A stretch of 23,354 nucleotides of DNA from Verrucomicrobiaceae bacterium UBA2429 (GTDB lineage Bacteria; Verrucomicrobiota; Verrucomicrobiia; Verrucomicrobiales; Verrucomicrobiaceae): assembly GCA_002343505.1 (NCBI GenBank), contig DDQZ01000070.1, positions 131,879 to 155,232 on the forward strand, read 5' to 3'. The translations under genes were made by a program, and so were the position numbers. The first letter of the stretch is position 1. Each line of letters opens with the position of its first letter. Shown one piece after another: positions 7,334 through 16,885 of this stretch. The notes under the pieces were generated by a model. It saw only the letters and a list, made by a program, of their open reading frames with translations, was not told the origin of the DNA and searched no databases.

Positions 7334-8506
7334 ATGGAAAAGCAGGCGCTCATCCTTGGCGGCGGTGTCTTCGGCCTGGCCGCGGCGCTGGAACTGCGGA
7401 CACGAGGCTGGCGCGTCGTTTTGCTCGACGCGGGAGGCATTCCGCACCCGGACGCGGCCTCGACGGACATCAGCAAAGTGGTGCGCATGGATTATGGCGC
7501 GGACCCGCTTTACACGGCGATGGGAGAGGCCGCGATCCGGCGCTGGCGCGAGTGGAACGCGCGCTGGGGAGAGGACTTGTTTCATGAGGACGGGTTTCTG
7601 GTCATGACGCGCCGGCCGATGACGCCGGGCTCGTTCGAGCATGACAGCCATGCCTTTCTGACCGCGCGCGGGCATCCGCTGCGGAGAGTGGGCGCGGAAA
7701 CACTGCGCCGCGCGCATCCAAAGTGGAATGCCGGCGCCTTCGCTGACGGCTACTTCAACCCGCAGGGCGGCTGGGCGGAGAGCGGGCGGGTGGTGGCGCG
7801 GCTGAAACTGGACGCGCTGGCCGCTGGAGTGGAAATCCACGAGCACCGCCCCTTCCACCGCTGGCTCGAGGAGGGCGGGCGCGTCCGCGGCGTGATGGAC
7901 GCGCATGGCGCGGAATGGCGCGCGGATGTGGTGGTGTCCGCGCTGGGAGCATGGACGCCGGAGCACCTGCCCTGGCTGGCGGACCGGCTCCATGCCACGG
8001 CGCAAAGCGTGTTTCATTTCCTCCCGCAGAATGCCGCGGAATGGCGCGCCCCGGCTTTCCCCGTTTGGGCGGCGGACATCGGCACGACGGGCTGGTATGG
8101 ATTCCCCGCCAATGCGAACGGTGTGGTCAAGGTGGCCAACCATGGCCCGGGCCGGCGTGTGCGCGCCTCGGACGCGAGAATGATGCCGGATGGCGAGGAG
8201 GAGCGCTTCCGCGCCTTTCTACGCGCCACCTTTCCCGCGCTGGCGGACGCGCCTGTTGCTGCCTCGCGAGTCTGTCTGTATGGAGACAGTTTCGACGGAC
8301 ACTTTTTCCTGGATCATGATCCGGAGCATCCGGGACTGTTCGTGGCGACTGGGGATTCGGGTCATGCCTTCAAATTCACCCCGGTGCTCGGCCCCCTCAT
8401 CGCCGACGCGGTGGAGGGAAGGCCAAACCCGTGGCTGGAGCGTTTCCGCTGGCGCGGTCTTGGCGGCACGGATGGCGAGAAGGCTCGGGCTGGCGGGAAC
8501 AAATAA
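7334..8506 (+). CDS. FAD-dependent amine oxidase of the monomeric sarcosine oxidase / N-methyltryptophan oxidase type (DAO family)
   Basis: This 390-residue protein is the usual size of monomeric sarcosine oxidase. The ATG at 7334 puts the FAD dinucleotide-binding motif LILGGGVFGLAAALE at residues 6-20. Residues known in monomeric sarcosine oxidase have visible equivalents: Cys314 in RVCLYGDS (covalent FAD site, Cys315 there), Lys266 and His270 in VVKVANH (Lys265 activates oxygen, His269 lines the active site), and the C-terminal GDSGHAFKFTPVLG flavin segment. The expected reaction is oxidative demethylation or deamination of a secondary amine with O2, giving H2O2. The substrate is unresolved. 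It could also be a dehydrogenase or a sugar-amine oxidase of the same fold. It is divergent from rapA. Its TAA stop lies within the left arm of the terminator at 8505-8536. Confidence 0.9.
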   Translation: MEKQALILGGGVFGLAAALELRTRGWRVVLLDAGGIPHPDAASTDISKVVRMDYGADPLYTAMGEAAIRRWREWNARWGEDLFHEDGFLVMTRRPMTPGSFEHDSHAFLTARGHPLRRVGAETLRRAHPKWNAGAFADGYFNPQGGWAESGRVVARLKLDALAAGVEIHEHRPFHRWLEEGGRVRGVMDAHGAEWRADVVVSALGAWTPEHLPWLADRLHATAQSVFHFLPQNAAEWRAPAFPVWAADIGTTGWYGFPANANGVVKVANHGPGRRVRASDARMMPDGEEERFRAFLRATFPALADAPVAASRVCLYGDSFDGHFFLDHDPEHPGLFVATGDSGHAFKFTPVLGPLIADAVEGRPNPWLERFRWRGLGGTDGEKARAGGNK

Positions 8507-8536
8507 AACGGCATCGCGTTGGAACGATGCCGTTTT
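8505..8536. terminator. Bidirectional terminator between convergent genes
   Basis: A perfect 12-bp stem (aaaacggcatcg at 8505-8516, cgatgccgtttt at 8525-8536) has an 8-nt loop. The A run on one side and T run on the other give a U tract in both directions. It lies between the oxidase gene (plus) and the giant protein gene (minus), and it includes two bases of the oxidase stop codon. Confidence 0.9.
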
Positions 8537-8560
8537 GAGTTGGATCCAAATTGATCTGCT

Positions 8561-11500
8561 TTACGGCTCGATAAGCACCATGCCGGACTCGATGGGGGAT
8601 GTGGTGGGCGTCGTGGGCGGATTGACGGCATCGGTCGGCAAGTTGGGCAGGAGGAAGTAACCCACGCCGATGTATTCCGCCCCGTCACGGATGAGGATGC
8701 CTTGATAAGCGGCGGTGCGCTTGACGGGGTTGGGCTTGCCATTGGGCACCGGGTTGCCGTCCTGGAGGCCGATGGAGCCGCCGAAAAGGCCCGTCTTGGG
8801 CGCGATGGGCTTGGGCTTGTTCGTGTCGGGCAGTGCGGGGCCGGCCACGGTGATGAGCTTGTTCTTGGCGTCAATGCGCAGGGTCATGTCCACCCGGCTG
8901 GTCTGGCCGGGCGGCCCGTCAAACGTGGTGCCGATGCCGCCTTCGAGGAAGCTCATCGTGACCTGGCTGTCCGGGGCCAGGTTCATGACCACGTTGCCGG
9001 CATCAGGCAATGAGTAGCGCCCGCCCATGATGCTCATGGGCTGCAATGCGAAGCCGGCTCTGAACACCCGATGCTTGAGATTGGTGTTCTCGGGCCGCAG
9101 CCAGTCGGCATCCCCCATCAAAGGCCGGTCCTGCGGTGTGGCGCCGCCGGTGGTGCTGATGACGGGCACGCCGAGCAGGGAGCCGGCGGCGGGTTTGTAG
9201 AAGGTCTGGAAGACGAGGATTTGCCCGGCTGGTCCGGAGATGCCCGCCGTGGTGAGGGACTCGCCGTCGGGGGTTTTTCCAGCGAGCTTGTATTTGCCAT
9301 CGGCGGCCAGTGTGAAGGAGGCATAACCCGCGCCCTGCGGGACGGAGGCGTCGCCAAGAGCCGTGTCATTTTCCGGAATGGCGAGGCCGAAGGTGTAATA
9401 GCCTTGGAAATCCGAGGCGGCGGCGCCGGCTTTCGGATTCCACTTCTGCCACCAGCCGTCAATGTCCGCAGTGCCGGTGCCGTCGGTCACGGTGCCTGTG
9501 ACAAAACGCTCGCCGTTGATGTCGGGGTCGCCGTCCTCGTCGAGCAGCGGCATGTCGAGTTCGAGGATCAGCGGCGCGGGACTGTTCTTTTGCGGGATGA
9601 CGATCTCAAAACCGGGCGGCACGCCCTCGTCCGGGTCGAGTCCGTTGGGGTCGAGCGCGTCAAGGTCCAGCACGCCTTTGATGGCAAACTTCGTCGTGCC
9701 CATGAGGAGGCTGCCCGAGTAAGCTCCGAGCGTGGTGATGGTCATGTCGAGCCGGCCGCCGAGGTTGCCATAAAGATCCGGGTCGCGCTCCACCAGGGCG
9801 GTGAACGGACCCGCCAGTTTCGCCGGGAAGGCGTGAATGGTCAGAGTGCTGGTGGTCTTGGTGGAGCCGAGTTTGTTCTTGGCCGTCATTTCCACAGGCA
9901 CACTGGCCACAGCCTTGGTGGGGCGGCCGCTGATGCGTCCAGTTTTGGGGTCCATCTTCAGGCCGGCGGGCAGACCCTTGGCGCTAAAGCTGTCCGGAGC
10001 CTCGGTCGGCGGGTCGCCCACCGTGTAGGGCATGTCGAAGATGTAGTTCCCGCCAATGATGCCGTCCGGCATCGTGGTGGTGGCCGGCGACTCCGGCTCG
10101 CTGTCATAGACCTGGAGCAAATGCTGGCCGCCCTGCAGGGTGAGCACGCCGAGGGTGACGGTGCAGGCGTAGCTGCCGTGGTCGTTGATGGTGAGGTTGG
10201 AGCCGTTGAGCGTCTTGCCGTCGGGTGTCGAAATGAAATTGGCCGGGACCGCTCCGCCGTCGCGCGTCCAGTTGAATAGCAGGTTCGGCCCGGCAGCGAG
10301 CACCTTCATCACAGACTTGCCTTTTTCAGGCAGGTTCAGCTTCGGCGGGCTGGCGTTCACCGTCACCACGCCAACTTGGGCGGTGGAGCTGGGGACGAGC
10401 GGTCCGGCGGCGTTGGTCACCTCGCAGATGTAGGTGCCGGCGTGGACAAGCGCCGCCTTGGGCAGCACAAGGCTCGCCTTGGTGGCGCCGGGGATCACCT
10501 TGCCGTCGCGCTTCCATTGGTAACGCAGCGGCGGGCGGCCTGTGCCCTCGACGAAAAGCGTGAGCGGCTGGCCGACCGCGACGAGCGTGCGCGGCGCGGG
10601 CTGGGTGGCAATGGCAGGCTCGGGGCTGACGACGACAATGGGCACGCCGTTGCTGGAAATGGGCGGTCCGCCCGTGCTGACACGCACGCTGTAAGTGCCG
10701 GTGCTGGCAAGGGAGAGAGGGTTGATTTGAAATGAAGGCCCGGTGGCTCCGCCGATGGGGCTGCTGCCCCTGTACCACTGGTAGGTCACCGTGCCGCCGC
10801 CGGGATTGTTGAAGGTCACGTTAAATGTGACGCTGTCGCCAATGATGAAGTAGGAGTTCGCCGCCGGGGTGCGCGTGGCCATCACATCCGTCAGCGGCGG
10901 GAAGACAATGAGGGTCGCTTGAGCGGACTCGATGGGCGCGCCGCCATTGCTGACGAGGCAGCGGTAAACGCCGGCGTCATCCGTGGTGGGGTTCAGCAGC
11001 AGCAGGGTGGCCTCATTGCCGTTGGTGACGACATTCTCAAAATCCATCCCCACCAGCTTCTGCCATTGGTAGCTGATGATGCCGGGACCGCTGGCGACCA
11101 CCGAAAAACTCACCGCCTGGCCCGGACTGACACTGGCAGAGTCCGGCTCTTCAAGAATGGTCAGCACATCAGTGACGACTCGAATCGTTCCGTCCACGGC
11201 GAAGTAGGACGTGTTCCATCCCAGGCCCGCGCCAAGCGGCGGCAGATCAAAGGAGATGCCCGTGAAATCCGGCGTCACGCCCGCATCCCAGTCCAGCAGG
11301 TCAAAACTCTGCCCCAGCGCGGGAGCGAATCCGCTGATGAGGTCTGCCTTGACCTGCCCCGCGAAAATCACCGCGCCCGCCTGGTCGTTGTCGAGCTTCA
11401 ACAAGCGCAGCGCGTCATAGGCCGTGCCGCGCGCCGCGCCGCCGATGTCAAAACGCAGCACCGACCCCGCCGCGCCCTGCAAGCCTGCGTAGGCGATGAC

Positions 11501-14500
11501 TTCTTGGACGGTGCCAATGAGGCCGACCGCGAGCGTGGCGCCGGCATCAATTCCGACCATGGGCGCGCTTGTGATTCCAGCCGTGCCCAGGGAGCTCGTC
11601 GGAGCCAGCTCAACAGTCACCGTGTCCTTCAATTTGATCCCGGTGGTGAGGTTGCTCAGCACGCTGATCAGTGTGAGCCTGCCGTCGCCGCCGATGGCAA
11701 ATCCGCTCAAGCCGGCATTGAGCGATCCCGTGAGCAAGCCGGTCAGGGTGGTGTGGTTGTTCACGTTCAGGCGAATGTCACCCATGGTGCCGGTGGCGGC
11801 GAAAAGCGTGCTGTCGCCAAGGAAAGTCATCTCCTCGCCAGCCAGCACGGACGGGCTGGCGTCGCGTCCTCCGATGGACAGGCCGATGGCGATGGCCTCG
11901 TCGCCAGTCAAAGGCACCGCCGCCTGGAGGGTGCCGTAATTAAAGAAGGACTGCGTGGCTCCCGCCCCCTCCTTGTCATTGATGACCACCACCCCGCCCT
12001 CAATGGGTGATGCCTGCTGAATGCCGATGCCCAATTTGTTGAGGCCGGGCTGCGCGCCGCTGATGATCAAAATGCCGCCGCCGGTTTTGATGAGCCTGTT
12101 GCTGCCGCCTCCGCCGAGGGAGAGCTGGCCGTCGAGCTGAAGTGTGCCGCCCGTGGCCACCTCGGCAGTGGCGTTCGTGGTGCCAAAATTCAAGTCGTTG
12201 GAAACGATGCTCGTGCCGCTCGAGTGGTTCGCGCCAATGGAGGAAAGGGCAAGCTGCACGCCGGTGCTTGCCGCGGCACCCTGGAAGGAAAGCGAGCCAA
12301 GCGTCGGACTCGCGCCCGTGAAGTCCAGCGTGCCGGTGCCCGTCACTGAAAGCGCCGAGGTGGCCACCGGGCCGGGCAGCGTGAGCGTGGTGCCCGCGTC
12401 AGGGGCCAGGCCGCCGGAGCCGGAGATGGAGCGCTGCGCATTGAACGAGAGGCTCACCGATGTCAGCAGCGAGCCGCCGCTGAGCACGATGTCGTTGTCG
12501 GCATTGCCAAGCTGGGCGTCATCCGTGACCGCCAGGATTCCGCCTCCCAGCACCACGTTTCCTGTGAAGCTGTTCGCCGGGTTGGTCAGGCTCAGGATGC
12601 CGCCGCCGCGCTTGAGCAGGCCGGTCGCCCCGGTCAGCAGGGAGCTGATCGAGGCGGAGCCGGTGTCCAGCACTTCCACCTTTGGAGTGATGTCGGTGAA
12701 ATTCAGCGTTCCGCCGGAGAGCGTCACCTGCCCTTCCTCGAATACCAGCGCGCCGAGATCCTGCGTGCCGGCCACCGTGACGGTGAACATGCCGGTGGCA
12801 TCCGCCCCGGCGGAGAAAATGGCATCGCCACCCGCCTGCCAGGCTGCCGTGGCACCCGTGCCATCCGCAATGCCGCCCCAGAAAGTGTCCACGCCCCAGG
12901 TTCCAGTCGGCGTCGGTCCGCCCGCGCCAGCCAGAGCGCCGTTCGCATCCCAATAAAGCAGCGTTGGCGGCGGCGGCACGTTTTCAGCGGTGAAGGTGAA
13001 GTCATCAATCGCCATGCCGGCGTCATTGCCGGTGTTGTCCACATCCCTCCAGCGGATGTGCAGCACCTGCCCGGGCTCCCAGCCGCTCAGCGAGGAAAAA
13101 AACGCGGGGGAAAGCGTTGCAAAGTTGCCGCCGGCATTGCCATCGCGCGACGAATTGGTCGTGTTCGTCGGGTCAATTTCGACAATGTCGAAGGCGCTGG
13201 CCGTGTTCCATTCGCCGAGATCGAGATCGGTGATGCCGCCGCCAAGTTTCCACTCGAAGATCCAGCGCTCCTCGCCCGCATTGTTGCCAGTGCGCCAAAG
13301 CTCGCTGCGGAAGCCGATCTTGATGTTGACCCCTTCCAAGGGGCCGCCGGTGTCATTGATGAAGGACACTCCAAAAGCCCCGATAAAGCCGCCGCTGGCC
13401 TGCGAGCCGAGCGCGCGGTCTGCAAGCGGGTTCGCGCCCTCGACCCCGTAATTGTAAAGAGTGCCCGCCGTGCCGCCCCCGTTGCTGGCGGTGAAGGCGG
13501 GCGTGGTCAGGTTTGTGAGCTCCGTGCCAGGCGCCATCCCGCCCGTCCCAGCAAATTTAAATCCCTTCCATCCATTGGGGAATTCGGTGCCCGGTGTCGT
13601 CGTCCCCATCCCGTCAAAATTCTCCGAGTAAGTCATGTTCCCCGTGATCGAGATCGGCCCCGGCGGTGGAGCCGGGTTCACGGTGAGGGAGGCGTTTTGG
13701 CTGACCTCGAAGTTGTCCATGCCCGGTCCGGTGACGATGACGTTGTAGTCTCCCGAGTCGGCGATCTGCACGTTGTTGAGCGTGAGGACGGGGTCATTCG
13801 GCGCGCCGAGGGAGTCGGTGCCTTTGCGCCAGTTGTAGCTCAGCGGGCCGGTGCCCGTGGCCGCCGCCGTGATCTGCACGGTGGCACCCTCGATGACCGT
13901 CTGGCTGGCCGGCGCCGGCTGCTGGGTGATCTGCACCGGCGTGATGACCGTGAGCACCGCGCCCGCGCTGCCCAGCGTGCCGCTGGCGTTGGTGATGTCC
14001 ACAAAGTAAGTGCCCGCGTCAGCCGGAGACACAGCGCCAATCGTGAGGAAGTTGTCGCTCGTCGGACCGCCCTGGTTCACCGCTCCCTTGCGCCATTGAT
14101 AGCTAAAGGGGCCGGTGCCGGTGATGATCACCGTGAACGTCACCGGCTGCCCGACGAGCTTTGTCTGCGACTGCGGCTGCGTGGTGATGGTGAAGTCCAC
14201 ATTGCTCTCCGCCTGCACGGAGATGCTGCCATTGGCGGCGAAGCTGTTCGTGTTCCATTCGCGGCCCATCGGCAAGGGAGGCAGGTCAAAGGCGATGCCG
14301 GTGAAGTCCGGCGTCACGCTCGCGTCCCAGTCCAGCAGGTCAAAGGTGTCGCCGATCTCCGGCTCGAACGCGCCCACCAACTCCACCTCGATCGTCCCGG
14401 CAAAGACCACAGCGCCAGCAGCGCCGTCCGGCTTCGCCAGCACGAGCGCGTCGTAGTCGTCTCCGCGTGCCAGGCCGTCGAGATCGAAGGCAATTTTGGA

Positions 14501-16885
14501 ACCTGCCGCGCCGTCGAGGCCGCCGAAAGCAGTCACCAGGCGTGTCTCGCCTGGTTTGCCGATGACCAGCGTCGTCCCCGCCGCCAGCGAGTGGACGGGA
14601 GCCGCCGCGGTCGTCGCACCGAGCGTGGCCGTGTCCAGCTCCACCGTGACCGTGCCGCCAAGTTTGAGCGGCGAGGTGAGAAGCGTGGCCGCGTTGGCAA
14701 AAGTCAGCGTGCCCGTGCCGCTGAGGGCCAGGCCGGTGATCGGCCCCGTGCCCCCCTGGGTGAAGGCTCCCGGCAGCGTCACATGATTGTTCACCTCCAC
14801 CACGATGTCATCGCCCGTGCCTGTCGCACCAAAGAGGGAACTGGCCCCGAGAAACTCCACATCCCCGCCCGTGAAGACCAGGGGCGAGGCCGCGCGCGCG
14901 CCGATGCTGATGCCGTTCGGCACCGCATTGCCACCGGTCAATGTGCCGGCGATTTGCAGCGTGCCGGAGTTCAACTGCGCCTGGAAATACTGCGCGCCGG
15001 CGGCCACCGTGTCCGTGTCCCGCGTGCCGAGCGCGTCCTTGTTCGTGATGACCAGCGTGCCGCCCACCACCGGACTCGCGCCCACCACACCGAGCTGCAC
15101 GCCGCACAGGTCCACATTCGCGCCCTCCAGCCGCAGCGTACCCGCGCCTTGTTTGGAAAGCCGCCCCGCCGAGCCGGAGGAAAGTTTCGTCAAAGCCCCG
15201 CCCAGCGTGAGCTGCGCGCCCGCGCCCACATTCACCGTCATGTTCGTGGTGCCCGCCGGGGTGAAATCCAGCGGCGCGCTCACCGTCGCCGTGCCGCTGG
15301 TCAGCGCGGCGGCGCTCAACCCAGAAGCGGTGATGACGCCGCTCCCCGTCAAGGTGCCCGCCGCCGTGAAGCCCAGCGCGCCCACCGAGCGCGTGACACC
15401 GGTCAGATTCACCGTGCCCGTGTCCGCGAGGGTGAGACCCGTCATCGTCACTCCGCCCGCCAGTTCCGCCGTCGTCCCCGCCGCCGGAGCCAGAGTGCCG
15501 CCCCCCGTGAAATCACGCCCCGCGCCCAGAGTGAGGCTTTGCGTGGTGGCCAGGGTGCCGAACAGACCGACGTCATTGGTCGCCGCGCCCAGCGCGCCGT
15601 CCTCAGCGATGCGCGCCACGCCCGCGTTGATGACCACACTGCCGCTGAAAGTTTTCACACCCGCCAGATTCAAGGCACCCGCGCCATTTTTGATCAATCC
15701 GTTGGTGCCCGTGATGTCGGAGGCGATGGTCGCCTGCGGCGCGTCCACGATGACAAAAGGCGTGGAGGAGCCGAGCAAAAGCGCCCCGCCGCTGAGCTGC
15801 GCATGGCCCTCCTCGAAATGGATGCCGTTCACATCCTGCGCGCCGGAAAGCGTCACCGTGTATTCCCCCGTGGCATCCGTGCCCGCCGCGAACACCGCCC
15901 GCTGCGCCGGCACCCAGGCTCCTGTGGCCGTCTCGCCGTTCAAGTCGGAAGACCAGAAGGCATCCACTCCCCAGGTCCCCGCCGGCGTGGCGCCACCCGC
16001 GCCCGCCGTGTTTCCATTGGCGTCCCAGAAAAGCTGCGACACCGGCACCGGCTCCAGCACCAGCACGCGGATGTTGTCGAAAAAGGCGGTCTGAGTGGCG
16101 GCCGTTGAACCCTGCCAGTAGCCGCCCAAAAAGCCGAGCGATGTGGCTGTGTGCGTGCCGTTGGTGCCGCTGCCGAGCAGCGTCAGGTCGCCCAGCGCGG
16201 GATCGCTGAAGGCCGTCTCGCCGTCCGAGCGCCCATACAGCTCCCAGATGTTGCTGCCCGGACCGTATTGAACGCGCAAACTCATGTAACCCACACCCAC
16301 ATCGGCGAGGGGTGCCGTGGCGGTAATGATGGTGGTCAGCGTGCCTTGCAGTCCGTTCACATAAGCGACAAGACGAACCGGGTCGGTGGCGCCAGACTGG
16401 CCCAGAACCACCGCATAACCGCTGCCCTCTGTCGCTGCATTGGCACTGCTGCCCGCCAAAACGAAAGCGACCCCATAGCTGCCTGCGCTAAAGCCCGCCG
16501 GGTCGGGTCGGATCTGCCGCATGTTGAACTCCCACGTCACCGCGCCGGGATTGCTCGATAGCGTGGAGTTGTAGGGCAGCCCGAAGCTGGTCGTCGGTGT
16601 CGAGGCCAAAACCCAGCCGTTCGCATTGCCTGTGGCGCCGGCGTCATTCGTCAGCTCAAGCTGCGCGTTGTGAATCCGCGCGCCCCAGTCTCCCGCAGTC
16701 GAGCGCGTCACCGTCCACACACTCGCGCCGATGACACCGCTGGTGGTGTAAGCGTCACCCTGGCTGGTCTCGAATTTCTCCGTGAAGGCCACCGTTTGCG
16801 CCGAGGCGGAAGCCAGCGCCAGCATGAGGGTCGGAACGAGCTTGAAATAAGCGGAGCGTGAGGAGGAGAGGGCGGGCAATTTCAT
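8561..16885 (-). CDS. Giant secreted multidomain protein: duplicated autotransporter-type beta-repeat modules plus Ig-like domains
   Basis: This is a 2774-residue protein. The start at 16885 gives a compact signal peptide (basic MKLPALSSSR, hydrophobic core, cleavage after ASASA near residue 29); an alternative ATG at 16921 adds 12 residues. In order: a lectin/laminin-G-like segment (about 30-280); module A (285-890) with the WDANG...AGAGG...GTWGVDAFW opening and autotransporter-associated beta-strand repeats; two Ig-like domains (about 895-1070, each with a YQWRKG- or YNWRKG-like core); a jelly-roll-like segment opening MTYSENFDG (about 1080-1305); module B (1310-1903), a diverged copy of A; four Ig-like domains (about 1908-2260); a putative-Ig GLPAGL...TGRISGRP domain (about 2275-2350); and an unassigned C-terminal region (about 2355-2774). 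Both modules end with FDLLDWD...DLPPL...WNT. No autotransporter beta-barrel, PEP-CTERM or LPXTG anchor is seen. A surface or extracellular role, perhaps adhesion or glycan binding, is inferred. Confidence 0.88.
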   Translation of the reverse strand: MKLPALSSSRSAYFKLVPTLMLALASASAQTVAFTEKFETSQGDAYTTSGVIGASVWTVTRSTAGDWGARIHNAQLELTNDAGATGNANGWVLASTPTTSFGLPYNSTLSSNPGAVTWEFNMRQIRPDPAGFSAGSYGVAFVLAGSSANAATEGSGYAVVLGQSGATDPVRLVAYVNGLQGTLTTIITATAPLADVGVGYMSLRVQYGPGSNIWELYGRSDGETAFSDPALGDLTLLGSGTNGTHTATSLGFLGGYWQGSTAATQTAFFDNIRVLVLEPVPVSQLFWDANGNTAGAGGATPAGTWGVDAFWSSDLNGETATGAWVPAQRAVFAAGTDATGEYTVTLSGAQDVNGIHFEEGHAQLSGGALLLGSSTPFVIVDAPQATIASDITGTNGLIKNGAGALNLAGVKTFSGSVVINAGVARIAEDGALGAATNDVGLFGTLATTQSLTLGAGRDFTGGGTLAPAAGTTAELAGGVTMTGLTLADTGTVNLTGVTRSVGALGFTAAGTLTGSGVITASGLSAAALTSGTATVSAPLDFTPAGTTNMTVNVGAGAQLTLGGALTKLSSGSAGRLSKQGAGTLRLEGANVDLCGVQLGVVGASPVVGGTLVITNKDALGTRDTDTVAAGAQYFQAQLNSGTLQIAGTLTGGNAVPNGISIGARAASPLVFTGGDVEFLGASSLFGATGTGDDIVVEVNNHVTLPGAFTQGGTGPITGLALSGTGTLTFANAATLLTSPLKLGGTVTVELDTATLGATTAAAPVHSLAAGTTLVIGKPGETRLVTAFGGLDGAAGSKIAFDLDGLARGDDYDALVLAKPDGAAGAVVFAGTIEVELVGAFEPEIGDTFDLLDWDASVTPDFTGIAFDLPPLPMGREWNTNSFAANGSISVQAESNVDFTITTQPQSQTKLVGQPVTFTVIITGTGPFSYQWRKGAVNQGGPTSDNFLTIGAVSPADAGTYFVDITNASGTLGSAGAVLTVITPVQITQQPAPASQTVIEGATVQITAAATGTGPLSYNWRKGTDSLGAPNDPVLTLNNVQIADSGDYNVIVTGPGMDNFEVSQNASLTVNPAPPPGPISITGNMTYSENFDGMGTTTPGTEFPNGWKGFKFAGTGGMAPGTELTNLTTPAFTASNGGGTAGTLYNYGVEGANPLADRALGSQASGGFIGAFGVSFINDTGGPLEGVNIKIGFRSELWRTGNNAGEERWIFEWKLGGGITDLDLGEWNTASAFDIVEIDPTNTTNSSRDGNAGGNFATLSPAFFSSLSGWEPGQVLHIRWRDVDNTGNDAGMAIDDFTFTAENVPPPPTLLYWDANGALAGAGGPTPTGTWGVDTFWGGIADGTGATAAWQAGGDAIFSAGADATGMFTVTVAGTQDLGALVFEEGQVTLSGGTLNFTDITPKVEVLDTGSASISSLLTGATGLLKRGGGILSLTNPANSFTGNVVLGGGILAVTDDAQLGNADNDIVLSGGSLLTSVSLSFNAQRSISGSGGLAPDAGTTLTLPGPVATSALSVTGTGTLDFTGASPTLGSLSFQGAAASTGVQLALSSIGANHSSGTSIVSNDLNFGTTNATAEVATGGTLQLDGQLSLGGGGSNRLIKTGGGILIISGAQPGLNKLGIGIQQASPIEGGVVVINDKEGAGATQSFFNYGTLQAAVPLTGDEAIAIGLSIGGRDASPSVLAGEEMTFLGDSTLFAATGTMGDIRLNVNNHTTLTGLLTGSLNAGLSGFAIGGDGRLTLISVLSNLTTGIKLKDTVTVELAPTSSLGTAGITSAPMVGIDAGATLAVGLIGTVQEVIAYAGLQGAAGSVLRFDIGGAARGTAYDALRLLKLDNDQAGAVIFAGQVKADLISGFAPALGQSFDLLDWDAGVTPDFTGISFDLPPLGAGLGWNTSYFAVDGTIRVVTDVLTILEEPDSASVSPGQAVSFSVVASGPGIISYQWQKLVGMDFENVVTNGNEATLLLLNPTTDDAGVYRCLVSNGGAPIESAQATLIVFPPLTDVMATRTPAANSYFIIGDSVTFNVTFNNPGGGTVTYQWYRGSSPIGGATGPSFQINPLSLASTGTYSVRVSTGGPPISSNGVPIVVVSPEPAIATQPAPRTLVAVGQPLTLFVEGTGRPPLRYQWKRDGKVIPGATKASLVLPKAALVHAGTYICEVTNAAGPLVPSSTAQVGVVTVNASPPKLNLPEKGKSVMKVLAAGPNLLFNWTRDGGAVPANFISTPDGKTLNGSNLTINDHGSYACTVTLGVLTLQGGQHLLQVYDSEPESPATTTMPDGIIGGNYIFDMPYTVGDPPTEAPDSFSAKGLPAGLKMDPKTGRISGRPTKAVASVPVEMTAKNKLGSTKTTSTLTIHAFPAKLAGPFTALVERDPDLYGNLGGRLDMTITTLGAYSGSLLMGTTKFAIKGVLDLDALDPNGLDPDEGVPPGFEIVIPQKNSPAPLILELDMPLLDEDGDPDINGERFVTGTVTDGTGTADIDGWWQKWNPKAGAAASDFQGYYTFGLAIPENDTALGDASVPQGAGYASFTLAADGKYKLAGKTPDGESLTTAGISGPAGQILVFQTFYKPAAGSLLGVPVISTTGGATPQDRPLMGDADWLRPENTNLKHRVFRAGFALQPMSIMGGRYSLPDAGNVVMNLAPDSQVTMSFLEGGIGTTFDGPPGQTSRVDMTLRIDAKNKLITVAGPALPDTNKPKPIAPKTGLFGGSIGLQDGNPVPNGKPNPVKRTAAYQGILIRDGAEYIGVGYFLLPNLPTDAVNPPTTPTTSPIESGMVLIEP
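11177..12958 (-). repeat. Module B of the internal duplication in the giant protein
   Basis: This segment encodes residues 1310-1903. DNA-level similarity to module A is visible at the module ends: for example, gtccggcgtcacgc is shared, and cccagtccagcaggtcaaa occurs at both about 14320 and 11287. Internal strands have diverged. Confidence 0.85.
14216..16033 (-). repeat. Module A of the internal duplication in the giant protein
   Basis: This segment encodes residues 285-890. It aligns end to end with module B at 11177-12958: the same WDANG opening, EEG.AQLSGG-type strand, SIGARAASP, GATGTGDD.V..NNH, GLDGAAGS, AVVFAG and FDLLDWD closing blocks occur in the same order. Confidence 0.85.

Noticed and set aside
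7334..8506. Naming the flavoprotein solA
   Set aside because: The catalytic and flavin-binding residues fit the family, but the substrate cannot be told from sequence, so no symbol was given.
13058..16108. Plus-strand open frame of 1016 codons within the giant gene
   Set aside because: It is Arg/Ala/Gly/His-rich with no domain. The minus frame has a signal peptide, Ig domains and beta repeats, so this is a shadow.
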